Virus record (IMG/VR): IMGVR_UViG_3300046462_000777 | Coordinates: 1 to 28,217 of that record | DNA from: a virus | DNA: 28,217 nucleotides | Strand: one strand, 5' to 3' | Shown: in pieces, positions 13,490 to 19,106 of the stretch | Position numbering within the stretch: the stretch's first letter is position 1 | How the letters are laid out: each line of letters begins with the position of its first letter | Position numbers and translations under genes: made by a program | The notes under the pieces: model-generated | What the model was told of the DNA's origin: nothing | Database searches by the model: none | The model's input: only the letters and a program-made list of their open reading frames with translations

Positions 13490-13725
13490 ATGTGAATATA
13501 AAAAAAGAAAATTGTACCTATTTTTTTTATGATGATGAAGATACATGGGCAAGACCATATCTTTCTGAGGATGGGTTAGATATGCTTATTTGTGCTCGAA
13601 CTCCTACAACTGGTTCTTATTACCGATTCCTAGTAGCAGAAATTCCAAAAGATGAACACGAATGTATATATGAGGCAGCGGCAGTTTTGGCGATGGCATA
13701 TCTTATGGACCGTGAAAATGAATGA
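13486..13725 (+). CDS. Hypothetical 79-residue protein
   Basis: It is coupled to the previous gene by ATGA. The N-terminus is charged and aromatic (KKENCTYFFYDDEDTWARPY), followed by a compact section (LDMLICARTPTTGSYYRFLVA) and a helical tail. This looks like a small folded protein of the alpha/beta type. No family recognised. Confidence 0.55.
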   Translation: MNVNIKKENCTYFFYDDEDTWARPYLSEDGLDMLICARTPTTGSYYRFLVAEIPKDEHECIYEAAAVLAMAYLMDRENE

Positions 13726-13909
13726 TGAGCTCACGATATGGATGGAAGACATCTCTGATGCTCTGTATGAGCAGCATAAAGAAATAGACAAACTAACTAA
13801 TAGAGTAAGAATTTTAGAAATACAAATTGAGGACTTAGATGAAAAAATTAGTAGCTATACTATTGACAATCACAGTGATAATGACGCCCCTAGCAGCAGA
13901 TACACATAA
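13718..13909 (+). CDS. Coiled-coil protein overlapping next gene
   Basis: The start is taken at ATG 13718, within the end of the preceding gene. An upstream in-frame ATG at 13652 lies deep inside that gene and is unlikely. The 63-residue product is a single coiled-coil helix (EQHKEIDKLTNRVRILEIQI). Its last ~70 bases overlap the start of the next gene in another frame. Confidence 0.5.
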   Translation: MNDELTIWMEDISDALYEQHKEIDKLTNRVRILEIQIEDLDEKISSYTIDNHSDNDAPSSRYT

Positions 13910-14078
13910 GAAAGTAAAAGATATGCAAGAACAAATTCAGGTTCTTGAGCATGAAATGTATATGATGGCATTGTATATTCAACATTTGGATGAGCAAATA
14001 GACCAATTAGAAAATCAAATTGATGACATGCAATGGAGTCATGATTATGGCAAAGACTGTTACTGTGCCCAAAAGTAA
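13839..14078 (+). CDS. Exported coiled-coil protein
   Basis: GAGGA lies 7 bases before ATG 13839. The N-terminus MKKLVAILLTITVIMTPLAAD is a classic Sec signal peptide, with a likely cleavage after the LAA region. The mature part is a heptad coiled coil (EQIQVLEHEMYMMALYIQHL, then DEQIDQLENQIDDM). It is thus probably periplasmic and elongated, as spanin-type lysis proteins are, but no lipobox exists. The overlap with the preceding coiled-coil gene recalls the nested arrangements seen in spanin pairs; this is suggestive only. Confidence 0.6.
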   Translation: MKKLVAILLTITVIMTPLAADTHKKVKDMQEQIQVLEHEMYMMALYIQHLDEQIDQLENQIDDMQWSHDYGKDCYCAQK

Positions 14079-14175
14079 TGCATGTCCTGGACTTTGGTTT
14101 GAGAACATACAGCTGTCTCCAAGATGGCTGTATGGCTGCCCAGGCCCTAGATATCCCCGTGGAGGAGCTAAATAA
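14047..14175 (+). CDS. Proline-rich micro-protein 3 (42 aa)
   Basis: ATG 14047 opens a frame ending at TAA 14175, overlapping the following start as TAATG. It reads MAKTVTVPKSNACPGLWFEN and ends CPGPRYPRGGAK, and so carries Pro, Trp and Tyr like its neighbours. A competing frame starting at ATG 14078 encodes a less structured product and is rejected. Its own ribosome site is weak. Confidence 0.45.
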   Translation: MAKTVTVPKSNACPGLWFENIQLSPRWLYGCPGPRYPRGGAK

Positions 14176-14273
14176 TGGCAAACACTGTTCAGATACCTAA
14201 ACTTCCTAAAGAAAAGCTTAGATGGAATCAGACCCCATGGCGTCCACCATTAGCTAGCCCACTACCGAGGTAA
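14175..14273 (+). CDS. Proline-rich micro-protein 4 (32 aa)
   Basis: GGAGGAG (14161-14167) gives a very strong ribosome site 7 bases before ATG 14175. The product (MANTVQIPKLPKEKLRWNQT then PWRPPLASPLPR) is proline-, tryptophan- and arginine-rich. The strong site makes translation credible despite the small size. Confidence 0.55.
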   Translation: MANTVQIPKLPKEKLRWNQTPWRPPLASPLPR

Positions 14274-14274
14274 T

Positions 14275-14376
14275 ATGAGTCAAGAATACTTTCAGCTATG
14301 GATTACAGCAGGCATTTTCTTTTTTGCTTTAATTGGTGGTATATATCTGATATGGTGTCATAAGGACAACCCATAG
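14275..14376 (+). CDS. Single-span membrane micro-protein (33 aa)
   Basis: GAGGT lies upstream of ATG 14275. The hydrophobic core WITAGIFFFALIGGIYLIW forms one transmembrane helix with a short C-terminal tail. It is one of several tiny membrane proteins in this stretch; function unknown. Confidence 0.5.
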   Translation: MSQEYFQLWITAGIFFFALIGGIYLIWCHKDNP

Positions 14377-14385
14377 GAGGGTTAT

Positions 14386-14745
14386 ATGTCTGCCTCAATC
14401 CCACCTCTTGCCAGAGATGTTCAGGTACATGGTGTAAGAGATGTTGAACTTAATGACTCATGTAACTGCTGCTTCGGAAGGCGCGCTAAGAAAGTGAAGC
14501 CTAAAGATGTCGAATCCAATGAAGAATTCATCCGCCAAATACAATATCCATCAAGAGTAAGAGATATAGACGATGTCCTTAGACTTAAGATTGAAGTAGA
14601 TGTTCCTCATGTATCACCACATTCGTCCCATAGATCATCTAAAGAAAAGAGAGGTTCTCATGACCATAGTCACGCCAATGATTCCAAGAAGCAATCCGAG
14701 GCCCCAAAACCCATACGGAGCTCCAATTCAGATACCAAAACCTAA
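14386..14745 (+). CDS. Hypothetical 119-residue protein with Cys pair and His/Ser tail
   Basis: AGGAGGG (14376-14382) is a perfect ribosome site for ATG 14386. The N-terminal half has a cysteine-rich patch (DSCNCCFGRRAKK). The C-terminal part is hydrophilic and His/Ser/Lys-rich (SPHSSHRSSKEKRGSHDHSH), probably disordered. No known family. Another small gene overlaps its last 86 bases. Confidence 0.55.
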   Translation: MSASIPPLARDVQVHGVRDVELNDSCNCCFGRRAKKVKPKDVESNEEFIRQIQYPSRVRDIDDVLRLKIEVDVPHVSPHSSHRSSKEKRGSHDHSHANDSKKQSEAPKPIRSSNSDTKT

Positions 14746-14758
14746 TCCAGGTAAATAG
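14660..14758 (+). CDS. Proline-rich micro-protein 5 (32 aa)
   Basis: GAGAGG (14651 region) precedes ATG 14660. The product MTIVTPMIPRSNPRPQNPYG continues with proline-rich APIQIPKPNPGK, like micro-proteins 1-4. It overlaps the tail of the preceding gene in another frame and ends immediately before ATG 14759. The shared composition and good ribosome site support it. Confidence 0.5.
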   Translation: MTIVTPMIPRSNPRPQNPYGAPIQIPKPNPGK

Positions 14759-15037
14759 ATGCATGTAGAGGAGCTAGCAAACTTGTTGTATTGGGGGATA
14801 ATTGGGTATTCGTCGATATGTGCTATTATTTTTGTATTGTCTCTTTTTTCAGATTTATTGGAATTTAGGGAAGAAAAAAGGAGAACTCAAGAATATATGT
14901 CGAGAGCAGAATCCATTAAAAAGTTTGAATATGAAAACCAAAATAGCCCAAATGGTAGTATCATTAATCAATATATAGTCGTAGATATGAAAAAAGTAGA
15001 GATTGACGAATTTATAAAATCTTTACCAGGAAAGTAG
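14759..15037 (+). CDS. Membrane-anchored small protein
   Basis: This 92-residue protein has one transmembrane segment near the start (LYWGIIGYSSICAIIFVLSL). A basic/acidic helical stretch (EFREEKRRTQEYMSRAESI) and a folded-looking tail follow. Stop and next start abut at 15037/15038. A lysis or envelope role is possible but unsupported. Confidence 0.55.
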   Translation: MHVEELANLLYWGIIGYSSICAIIFVLSLFSDLLEFREEKRRTQEYMSRAESIKKFEYENQNSPNGSIINQYIVVDMKKVEIDEFIKSLPGK

Positions 15038-15262
15038 ATGAAAAGAGATAGACTAGAAGATCTTGGTAGGCTATATGAGAAGCTTAATAATATTCTAAAC
15101 AACGAATTGTTTGAGCATTGTGAGTCTAAGCATGGATTAACTCCTTGGCTTAATCAATTTGCTCCTCTTGAGGATTCCTATGAAGTGATCCACAATAGAT
15201 TACGATTCGTTAAAGATAAACTTTATGAATGTACACAGATTGCTGCGGGTGAAGATGAGTAA
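15038..15262 (+). CDS. Hypothetical 74-residue helical protein
   Basis: AGGAAAG lies 5 bases before ATG 15038. The protein is helical (EDLGRLYEKLNNILNNELFE) with a central W/P section. It overlaps the lipoprotein start at 15255. No family recognised. Confidence 0.5.
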   Translation: MKRDRLEDLGRLYEKLNNILNNELFEHCESKHGLTPWLNQFAPLEDSYEVIHNRLRFVKDKLYECTQIAAGEDE

Positions 15263-15455
15263 ATACCTATTTCTATTGCTTCTGACGTCGTGTTCATGCC
15301 CCTGCCACAGAGGAACCCCAGTTCCTAACTTACGTTTCGAAGGCCCTATCAATGAGAACTATTTATCCCCTCAGGTTGAAGAGCCCCCTTGTGCGTACAA
15401 CAAGCATTATCAACAACCAGATAAAGTAAAGAGGTCATACCTTGAAGCACCTTAA
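15255..15455 (+). CDS. Small lipoprotein (lipobox LTSC)
   Basis: The start ATG 15255 overlaps the preceding stop; an in-frame ATG at 15225 lies too deep in that gene. MSKYLFLLLLTSCSCPCHRG has a short basic start, a hydrophobic core and LTSC lipobox, so Cys13 is the likely lipidated residue. The mature part is proline-rich (PVPNLRFEGPINENYL). Short lipoproteins of this shape include outer-membrane spanin subunits and superinfection-exclusion proteins. No partner can be proven; the gene at 15442 also has a lipobox. Confidence 0.65.
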   Translation: MSKYLFLLLLTSCSCPCHRGTPVPNLRFEGPINENYLSPQVEEPPCAYNKHYQQPDKVKRSYLEAP

Positions 15456-15633
15456 AGATTCACTTATTCTTGTAGCAGTATTTTTCTCCATAGGATTCAC
15501 ATTCTTTTGTCTCCCGTCGTGTACGATGAGCTTAAATATGATGAATTCACAGGGAAAAGCGGAAGATGTAGTAGACACAGATCAGAAAACTGATGCGGAT
15601 GTGAGCCCAACTTTGTCAATTCCGGTGAAGTGA
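15442..15633 (+). CDS. Small lipoprotein with TTG start
   Basis: The frame starts at TTG 15442. AGAGG lies 7 bases upstream and the first residues are MKHLKDSLILVAVFFSIGF, with a lipobox LPSC at residues 23-26. The mature segment (CTMSLNMMNSQGKAEDVVDT continuing into DADVSPTLSIPVK) follows a pattern I recognise from other small phage lipoproteins of unknown role. It overlaps the previous gene by 14 bases. Host cell-surface location is likely. Confidence 0.6.
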   Translation: MKHLKDSLILVAVFFSIGFTFFCLPSCTMSLNMMNSQGKAEDVVDTDQKTDADVSPTLSIPVK

Positions 15634-15812
15634 TGAAAGACTCATATATTTTATGGATACTTATCCTTTTGACATGTGCAATCGCATTCGTTGGGTTGTA
15701 CATATTTTGTATAGAAGAGATAGTAGAAAACATTCCGAATAACAAACACCTTGAAGAAATGCAGGTAGACGATGGACAAAGAAATAAAGAAAGTAAAGAA
15801 GTCAATAGATAA
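15633..15812 (+). CDS. Single-span membrane protein
   Basis: ATG 15633 overlaps the preceding TGA. A GTG three bases earlier is less likely. The 59-residue protein has one strong hydrophobic segment (YILWILILLTCAIAFVGLYIF) and a charged tail rich in Glu, Asn and Lys. This topology suits a small inner-membrane protein. Function unknown. Confidence 0.55.
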   Translation: MKDSYILWILILLTCAIAFVGLYIFCIEEIVENIPNNKHLEEMQVDDGQRNKESKEVNR

Positions 15813-15897
15813 AAGCATGGATGCACTTCTTAAGAAGGACATTAAACATGACAAAGCTGTAGACAAAATTAAAGAGCAGGCCAAAAAGAAAAAGTAA
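15772..15897 (+). CDS. Lysine-rich micro-protein (41 aa)
   Basis: The frame runs from ATG 15772, within the end of the preceding gene, to TAA 15897, overlapping the next start as TAATG. It is almost all charged helix (MDKEIKKVKKSIDKSMDALL, KHDKAVDKIKEQAKKKK). Similar short lysine-rich proteins are common near phage portal genes. Function unknown. Confidence 0.5.
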   Translation: MDKEIKKVKKSIDKSMDALLKKDIKHDKAVDKIKEQAKKKK

Positions 15898-16025
15898 TGT
15901 TTCATGTGTATCGGTATGTCTGTCCGAACTGCCTAAGAACATTTCTGGATAAGGCTAAGCATGACGATTGGTTTTGTTATAAATGTGGGCAGGATCTAAT
16001 CCGCATCCCTAAAGAACAAGATTGA
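15897..16025 (+). CDS. Zinc-ribbon micro-protein (42 aa)
   Basis: The product MFHVYRYVCPNCLRTF carries CPNC and a later CYKCG, spaced 14 residues apart, which is a zinc ribbon. TAATG couples it to the gene before. Zinc ribbons of this size often bind nucleic acid or proteins. It is the last gene before the portal promoter. Confidence 0.6.
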   Translation: MFHVYRYVCPNCLRTFLDKAKHDDWFCYKCGQDLIRIPKEQD

Positions 16026-16030
16026 ATGTC

Positions 16031-16059
16031 TTTACCTTAAACTCTATTTTTTTTACAAT
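16031..16059 (+). promoter_or_regulatory. Promoter upstream of portal gene
   Basis: TTTACC (16031-16036) and TACAAT (16054-16059) are 17 bases apart in the 60-base gap before the portal gene. The predicted start lies inside the hairpin arm at 16064-16069. Confidence 0.45.
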
Positions 16060-16063
16060 GCCG

Positions 16064-16086
16064 TGAGACTTACCAAAGGTGTCTCA
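16064..16086 (+). promoter_or_regulatory. Start-site hairpin before portal
   Basis: TGAGAC (16064-16069) pairs with GTCTCA (16081-16086), the last base being the first of the portal ATG. The AAAGG ribosome site lies in the 11-base loop. The hairpin would form in transcripts coming from upstream and could restrain portal translation. Confidence 0.35.
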
Positions 16087-18188
16087 TGGCAAATCCTATG
16101 TCAGACTATTCATCAGATGCAAAAGATTTTCTTAACGAATATAAAAAGAAAACACAACTCTCCGAGCATCAAGACATAATAAAAGACTTTGGTGAGCAGT
16201 ATGAACGCGCTTATCAGATGCTCAATACATTCTATGCAGAAGCCTATAAAGACCAATCTTTCTATCTCTCAAATCAATGGTCACTTGAAGAGCTTGCATA
16301 CCTAAACAATCAAAGACGTTCTGGCTTCACCTATAACATGATCCGAAGAATGATTAACCTTGTAGAAGGCATTCAAAGGTCAAATAGATTATCCACCATT
16401 TACAGTCCTATTGAAAATGCTGCAGATAGCACAGCAGAACTTCTCACTGATGTAGGACAGTATGTCATGCAATACGGTGGTGGCTATGAAAAGCTTTCGC
16501 AAGCTTTCAAAGATGCATGTGTGACCGGTATATCCTTCATATCTCCTTACATAGATTACCGTGATGACCCGGTAAACGGTGACATTAAATTTCATCTTGA
16601 CCACTGGAACTCAGTCATTTGGGATCCATTCATGTATGAGAGAGATATGTCTGACTGTGGGTTTATAGCTCGCCGTAAGTTTATATCTCGCACAGAAGCT
16701 ATATCACTACTGCCAGAGAAAGAAGATGCTATAAATGCCCTCCCCTATGGTTCTAGGGATGATAAATTTACCTATATGCCGTTTGCACGTCAATGGGGAA
16801 TGCAGAAGCTGCTTAACTACACTGAATACTGGAGAGCTAAGTGGGAAACGAGAGATGTGCTCGTTGACATGAGATCTGGAGAGACCTCAGAGTGGAAGGG
16901 AGATAGGAAACGTTTGGCTGTCCTTCAAAGGATGGATCCAAATATTAAAGTTATTAAGAAGCCAGTGAGAACTGTTGAACTTGGAATTATCATTGAGGGA
17001 GAGCTTCTATATTATGGGAAGGATCCATATGGCTTGGACGATTATCCTTTTGTGCCTATTTGGGTATGTTATGAACCATCTTATGACCTGTACACGTGGA
17101 AACTGCAAAGTCTTGTACGCTTCGTCCGCGATCCGCAAACGGAACTCAATAAGCGTCGATCAAAAATGGTAGATATCATCGATGCTCAGTTGAACTCTGG
17201 ATGGATAGCAAAGACTGGTGCTGTAACAAACAACTCCTCCCTATTCAAGTCTGGTAATGGTCAGGTATTGTTCCTCAAGCCAGAGGCTAACATGGACACA
17301 GATATAAGACGTATAGAAGCTCCAGGGATCCCTGATTCACAGTTTGCTCTTATGGATGCATTTGAAAAGGATATCCCTAACATTCTAGGTATCAACCCAG
17401 AAATGCTTGGCATGCCTGAAAATGAGAAGGTTGAGACAGCCGCTATCTTAGCCAAGATGCGTCAAGCTTCGGGCCTTATTGGGCTCAGAAACGTGTTTGA
17501 CAGCCTAGCCGAGAGCCAGAAGATACTTGGTAAGAAAGTAATGCAGCTCATACAGAAGAACTATTCCGCAGAAAAAGTAAAGGCTATCACCAAGAAAGAG
17601 CCTACCGAAGAATTCTACTCAGGCAATTGGTCCAAGTACAATGTAATTGTTGAGGAAGGTGTTCTCACAGATACTCAGAGACAGTCACAATACATGCAAC
17701 TTCTAGCTCTTAAGGGTCTTAACATGCCTATTCCTGACGGGCTTATCATTAAGAACTCAAACCTTCATGGAAAAGCAGAGCTTAATGAGATCCTTGATGC
17801 CCAAGCCAAACAACAACAAGAAGCTGCCCAGAAACAAGAACAGCTACAGATGCAGCAAATGCAAGTAATGACAGATGGTATTGAATCTAAAGCCCAATCT
17901 GATCAAGCACTTGCAATGGAAAGATTAAATAAAATTAATCTTGACGCTGCCCTAAATGCTGAGAGGACTCAAAAGGCGGAAGAAGATCGCACAGCTTCAG
18001 TGTTAAATTTAGTAAAAGCTGTGAAAGAGCTAGAGGGGCTAGACTTAGGCCTATTAACACAGAAGATAGCACTCCTAAAATCACTCGAAGCAGTACAATC
18101 GGGAGAAGCAGAATCAAAAGTAGACCAGCCAATAAATATGTCATCTATAAATCCTCAGGTAAATCAGGCAGTTGGGGGTAATGGTTGA
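16086..18188 (+). CDS. Portal protein, P22-like
   Basis: This 700-residue protein matches the P22-type portal plan. An N-terminal helical section (SFYLSNQWSLEELAYLNNQR) is followed by GFTYNMIRRMINLVEGIQRS. The wing region has DPFMYERDMSDCGF. The stem section FVRDPQTELNKRRSKMVDII leads into a GINPEMLGMPE segment. A long glutamine-rich coiled coil follows near residues 575-650. Twelve copies would form the head vertex through which terminase pumps DNA and to which adaptor proteins bind. The size is close to P22 gp1 (725). The coiled-coil C-terminal barrel is typical of podovirus portals. Confidence 0.92.
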   Translation: MANPMSDYSSDAKDFLNEYKKKTQLSEHQDIIKDFGEQYERAYQMLNTFYAEAYKDQSFYLSNQWSLEELAYLNNQRRSGFTYNMIRRMINLVEGIQRSNRLSTIYSPIENAADSTAELLTDVGQYVMQYGGGYEKLSQAFKDACVTGISFISPYIDYRDDPVNGDIKFHLDHWNSVIWDPFMYERDMSDCGFIARRKFISRTEAISLLPEKEDAINALPYGSRDDKFTYMPFARQWGMQKLLNYTEYWRAKWETRDVLVDMRSGETSEWKGDRKRLAVLQRMDPNIKVIKKPVRTVELGIIIEGELLYYGKDPYGLDDYPFVPIWVCYEPSYDLYTWKLQSLVRFVRDPQTELNKRRSKMVDIIDAQLNSGWIAKTGAVTNNSSLFKSGNGQVLFLKPEANMDTDIRRIEAPGIPDSQFALMDAFEKDIPNILGINPEMLGMPENEKVETAAILAKMRQASGLIGLRNVFDSLAESQKILGKKVMQLIQKNYSAEKVKAITKKEPTEEFYSGNWSKYNVIVEEGVLTDTQRQSQYMQLLALKGLNMPIPDGLIIKNSNLHGKAELNEILDAQAKQQQEAAQKQEQLQMQQMQVMTDGIESKAQSDQALAMERLNKINLDAALNAERTQKAEEDRTASVLNLVKAVKELEGLDLGLLTQKIALLKSLEAVQSGEAESKVDQPINMSSINPQVNQAVGGNG

Positions 18189-18189
18189 T

Positions 18190-18286
18190 TGGCACATCTA
18201 GGAATCGAACCTAGTTTGGGTTTAGGGCAGTACCCATCTTAACCCAACATATTGTCTTTGCTGGCACGCCATTTGCCATATGTGCC
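18190..18286 (-). tRNA. Non-canonical tRNA-like element
   Basis: Reading leftward, the element has a 7-base-pair acceptor stem (GGCACAT at 18286-18280, ATGTGCC at 18197-18191) and a D arm GGCA-AATGGCG-TGCC. Its T arm (18214-18198) is a perfect 5-base stem around TTCGATT, directly adjacent to the acceptor as in tRNAs. The intervening 48 bases do not form a normal anticodon arm. Instead a 7-base stem (18247-18241 with 18222-18216) encloses GGGTACTGCCC. I cannot place a 7-base anticodon loop with T33, so the isotype is unknown. It lacks an encoded CCA. It may be a degenerate class II tRNA or a tRNA mimic. Confidence 0.55.
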
Positions 18287-18293
18287 TTAAGTT

Positions 18294-18434
18294 TTATGCA
18301 GCAAGATCCTTAGGATTATAAACCTTATCCCAGCATCCAGGACCTTTGCTAGGATGTGTCTTGTCTTTATTCTTGCAGAGATAAGCACCTGTTACAATGC
18401 ATAAAGTGATAAGTGTAAGTAGTATAAGTTTCAT
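18294..18434 (-). CDS. Small exported or membrane protein (46 aa)
   Basis: The frame runs from ATG 18434 (overlapping the upstream stop as ATGA) to TAA 18294, 8 bases before the tRNA-like element. MKLILLTLITLCIVTGAYLC is a signal peptide or anchor; GCWDKVYNPKDLAA closes the protein. Overlap and hydrophobic start support it. No family recognised. Confidence 0.5.
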   Translation of the reverse strand: MKLILLTLITLCIVTGAYLCKNKDKTHPSKGPGCWDKVYNPKDLAA

Positions 18435-18688
18435 TCCTCATCCAACAAAAGTATGTTTTCTTCACCAAGTGCTTGCTTCATTTTTGAAATAAAATAATCT
18501 TTAGCCTGATCGAATTCTAAGTATAAAGTTTCAAATGTCACTAATTCTTTTTCTATATTATCCCAACCTATTATATGATAACATTTTCGTCCCTCACTAT
18601 CGAAAAGTTCGTTTCCAAGTCGTAATGAACCAATATCATCTAAACTATAGAAAACTAAATTTTCAGTGACAATCCATTTCTTACTCAT
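18431..18688 (-). CDS. Hypothetical 85-residue protein
   Basis: GGAGGAAAA lies before ATG 18688. The product reads as a small soluble alpha/beta protein (SKKWIVTENLVFYSLDDIGS, YHIIGWDNIEKELVTFETLY), ending in an acidic tail. Both neighbours overlap it by ATGA. It belongs to the leftward accessory island; function unknown. Confidence 0.55.
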   Translation of the reverse strand: MSKKWIVTENLVFYSLDDIGSLRLGNELFDSEGRKCYHIIGWDNIEKELVTFETLYLEFDQAKDYFISKMKQALGEENILLLDEE

Positions 18689-18852
18689 TTTTCCTCCTGC
18701 TGGATAAGCAATATTTCATACATAGCGTCTAGTCGCTCATTGAGACTTTTTATGTCGCAATTCATACTATTTGTCACGATTGAGAGTATCGTGACATTTA
18801 ATGTTGTCACACTAACGATGATTCCAAGAACGGTGTATAGCGAAAGTTTCAT
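18685..18852 (-). CDS. Small membrane protein with helical tail (55 aa)
   Basis: The frame runs from ATG 18852 to TGA 18685, overlapping the next start as ATGA. Its first ~28 residues are hydrophobic (LYTVLGIIVSVTTLNVTILS), followed by a coiled-coil-like tail (DIKSLNERLDAMYEILLIQQ) whose GGAGG-coding end is the ribosome site of the next gene. It contains a perfect 9-base inverted repeat (18772-18796). Confidence 0.5.
   Translation of the reverse strand: MKLSLYTVLGIIVSVTTLNVTILSIVTNSMNCDIKSLNERLDAMYEILLIQQEEK
18772..18796. repeat. Perfect 9-base inverted repeat in coding sequence
   Basis: TGTCACGAT (18772-18780) and ATCGTGACA (18788-18796) flank a 7-base loop within a small leftward gene. 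An RNA hairpin or protein site is plausible. Confidence 0.5.
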
Positions 18853-18970
18853 ATTGTCTTATCTGTCTTAAGGTTTTGTTAAAGCTCTTAGGTGGCCATG
18901 TACATAGCTTAATACTTGGCTTGTGTCCAATGAAATTGTTTGAGTTCTGCCAGCGTTTTATTTCCCACAT
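18812..18970 (-). CDS. Possible 52-residue protein (weak)
   Basis: A minus-strand frame from ATG 18970 to TAG 18812 would encode a basic, tryptophan-containing protein (MWEIKRWQNSNNFIGHKPSI). It overlaps the next gene by 41 bases and has only GAG upstream, so it may be spurious. It is listed because it would otherwise leave a 180-base gap. Confidence 0.25.
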   Translation of the reverse strand: MWEIKRWQNSNNFIGHKPSIKLCTWPPKSFNKTLRQIRQYETFAIHRSWNHR

Positions 18971-18980
18971 ATATTCTCAA

Positions 18981-19020
18981 CTACCGATTATCTACCAGTT
19001 TCTACCGATTTGGTAGATAA
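18981..19020. repeat. CTACC triple repeat with 10-base inverted repeat
   Basis: CTACCGATTAT, CTACCAGTTT and CTACCGATTT start at 18981, 18992 and 19002, near one helical turn apart. TTATCTACCA (18988-18997) and TGGTAGATAA (19011-19020) form a perfect inverted repeat with a 13-base spacer. The element lies 14 bases beyond the 3' end of tRNA-Asn. Alternative hairpins can form. Confidence 0.5.
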
Positions 19021-19033
19021 ATGTTTATATATT

Positions 19034-19106
19034 AGGCACAGGAAGGGATCAAACCTTCGACCTACGCCTTAACAGGGCGCCGCTACTATCGCTGAGCTAC
19101 TGTGCC
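19034..19106 (-). tRNA. tRNA-Asn (anticodon GTT)
   Basis: All arms fold in leftward RNA. The acceptor is GGCACAG/CTGTGCC and the D arm has a 3-base stem. The anticodon stem GCGCC/GGCGT encloses CTGTTAA with anticodon GTT, the variable loop is AGGTC, and the T arm GAAGG/CCTTC encloses TTTGATC. The discriminator reads T, not the usual G of Asn, and CCA is not encoded. The D loop has GA where GG is usual and the T loop has T at position 56, so an A-U pair may replace the normal G19-C56 contact. Confidence 0.85.

Noticed and set aside
14078-14200. 40-residue frame starting ATG 14078
   Set aside because: The overlapping frame starting at 14047 ends precisely at the next start and matches the proline-rich neighbours.
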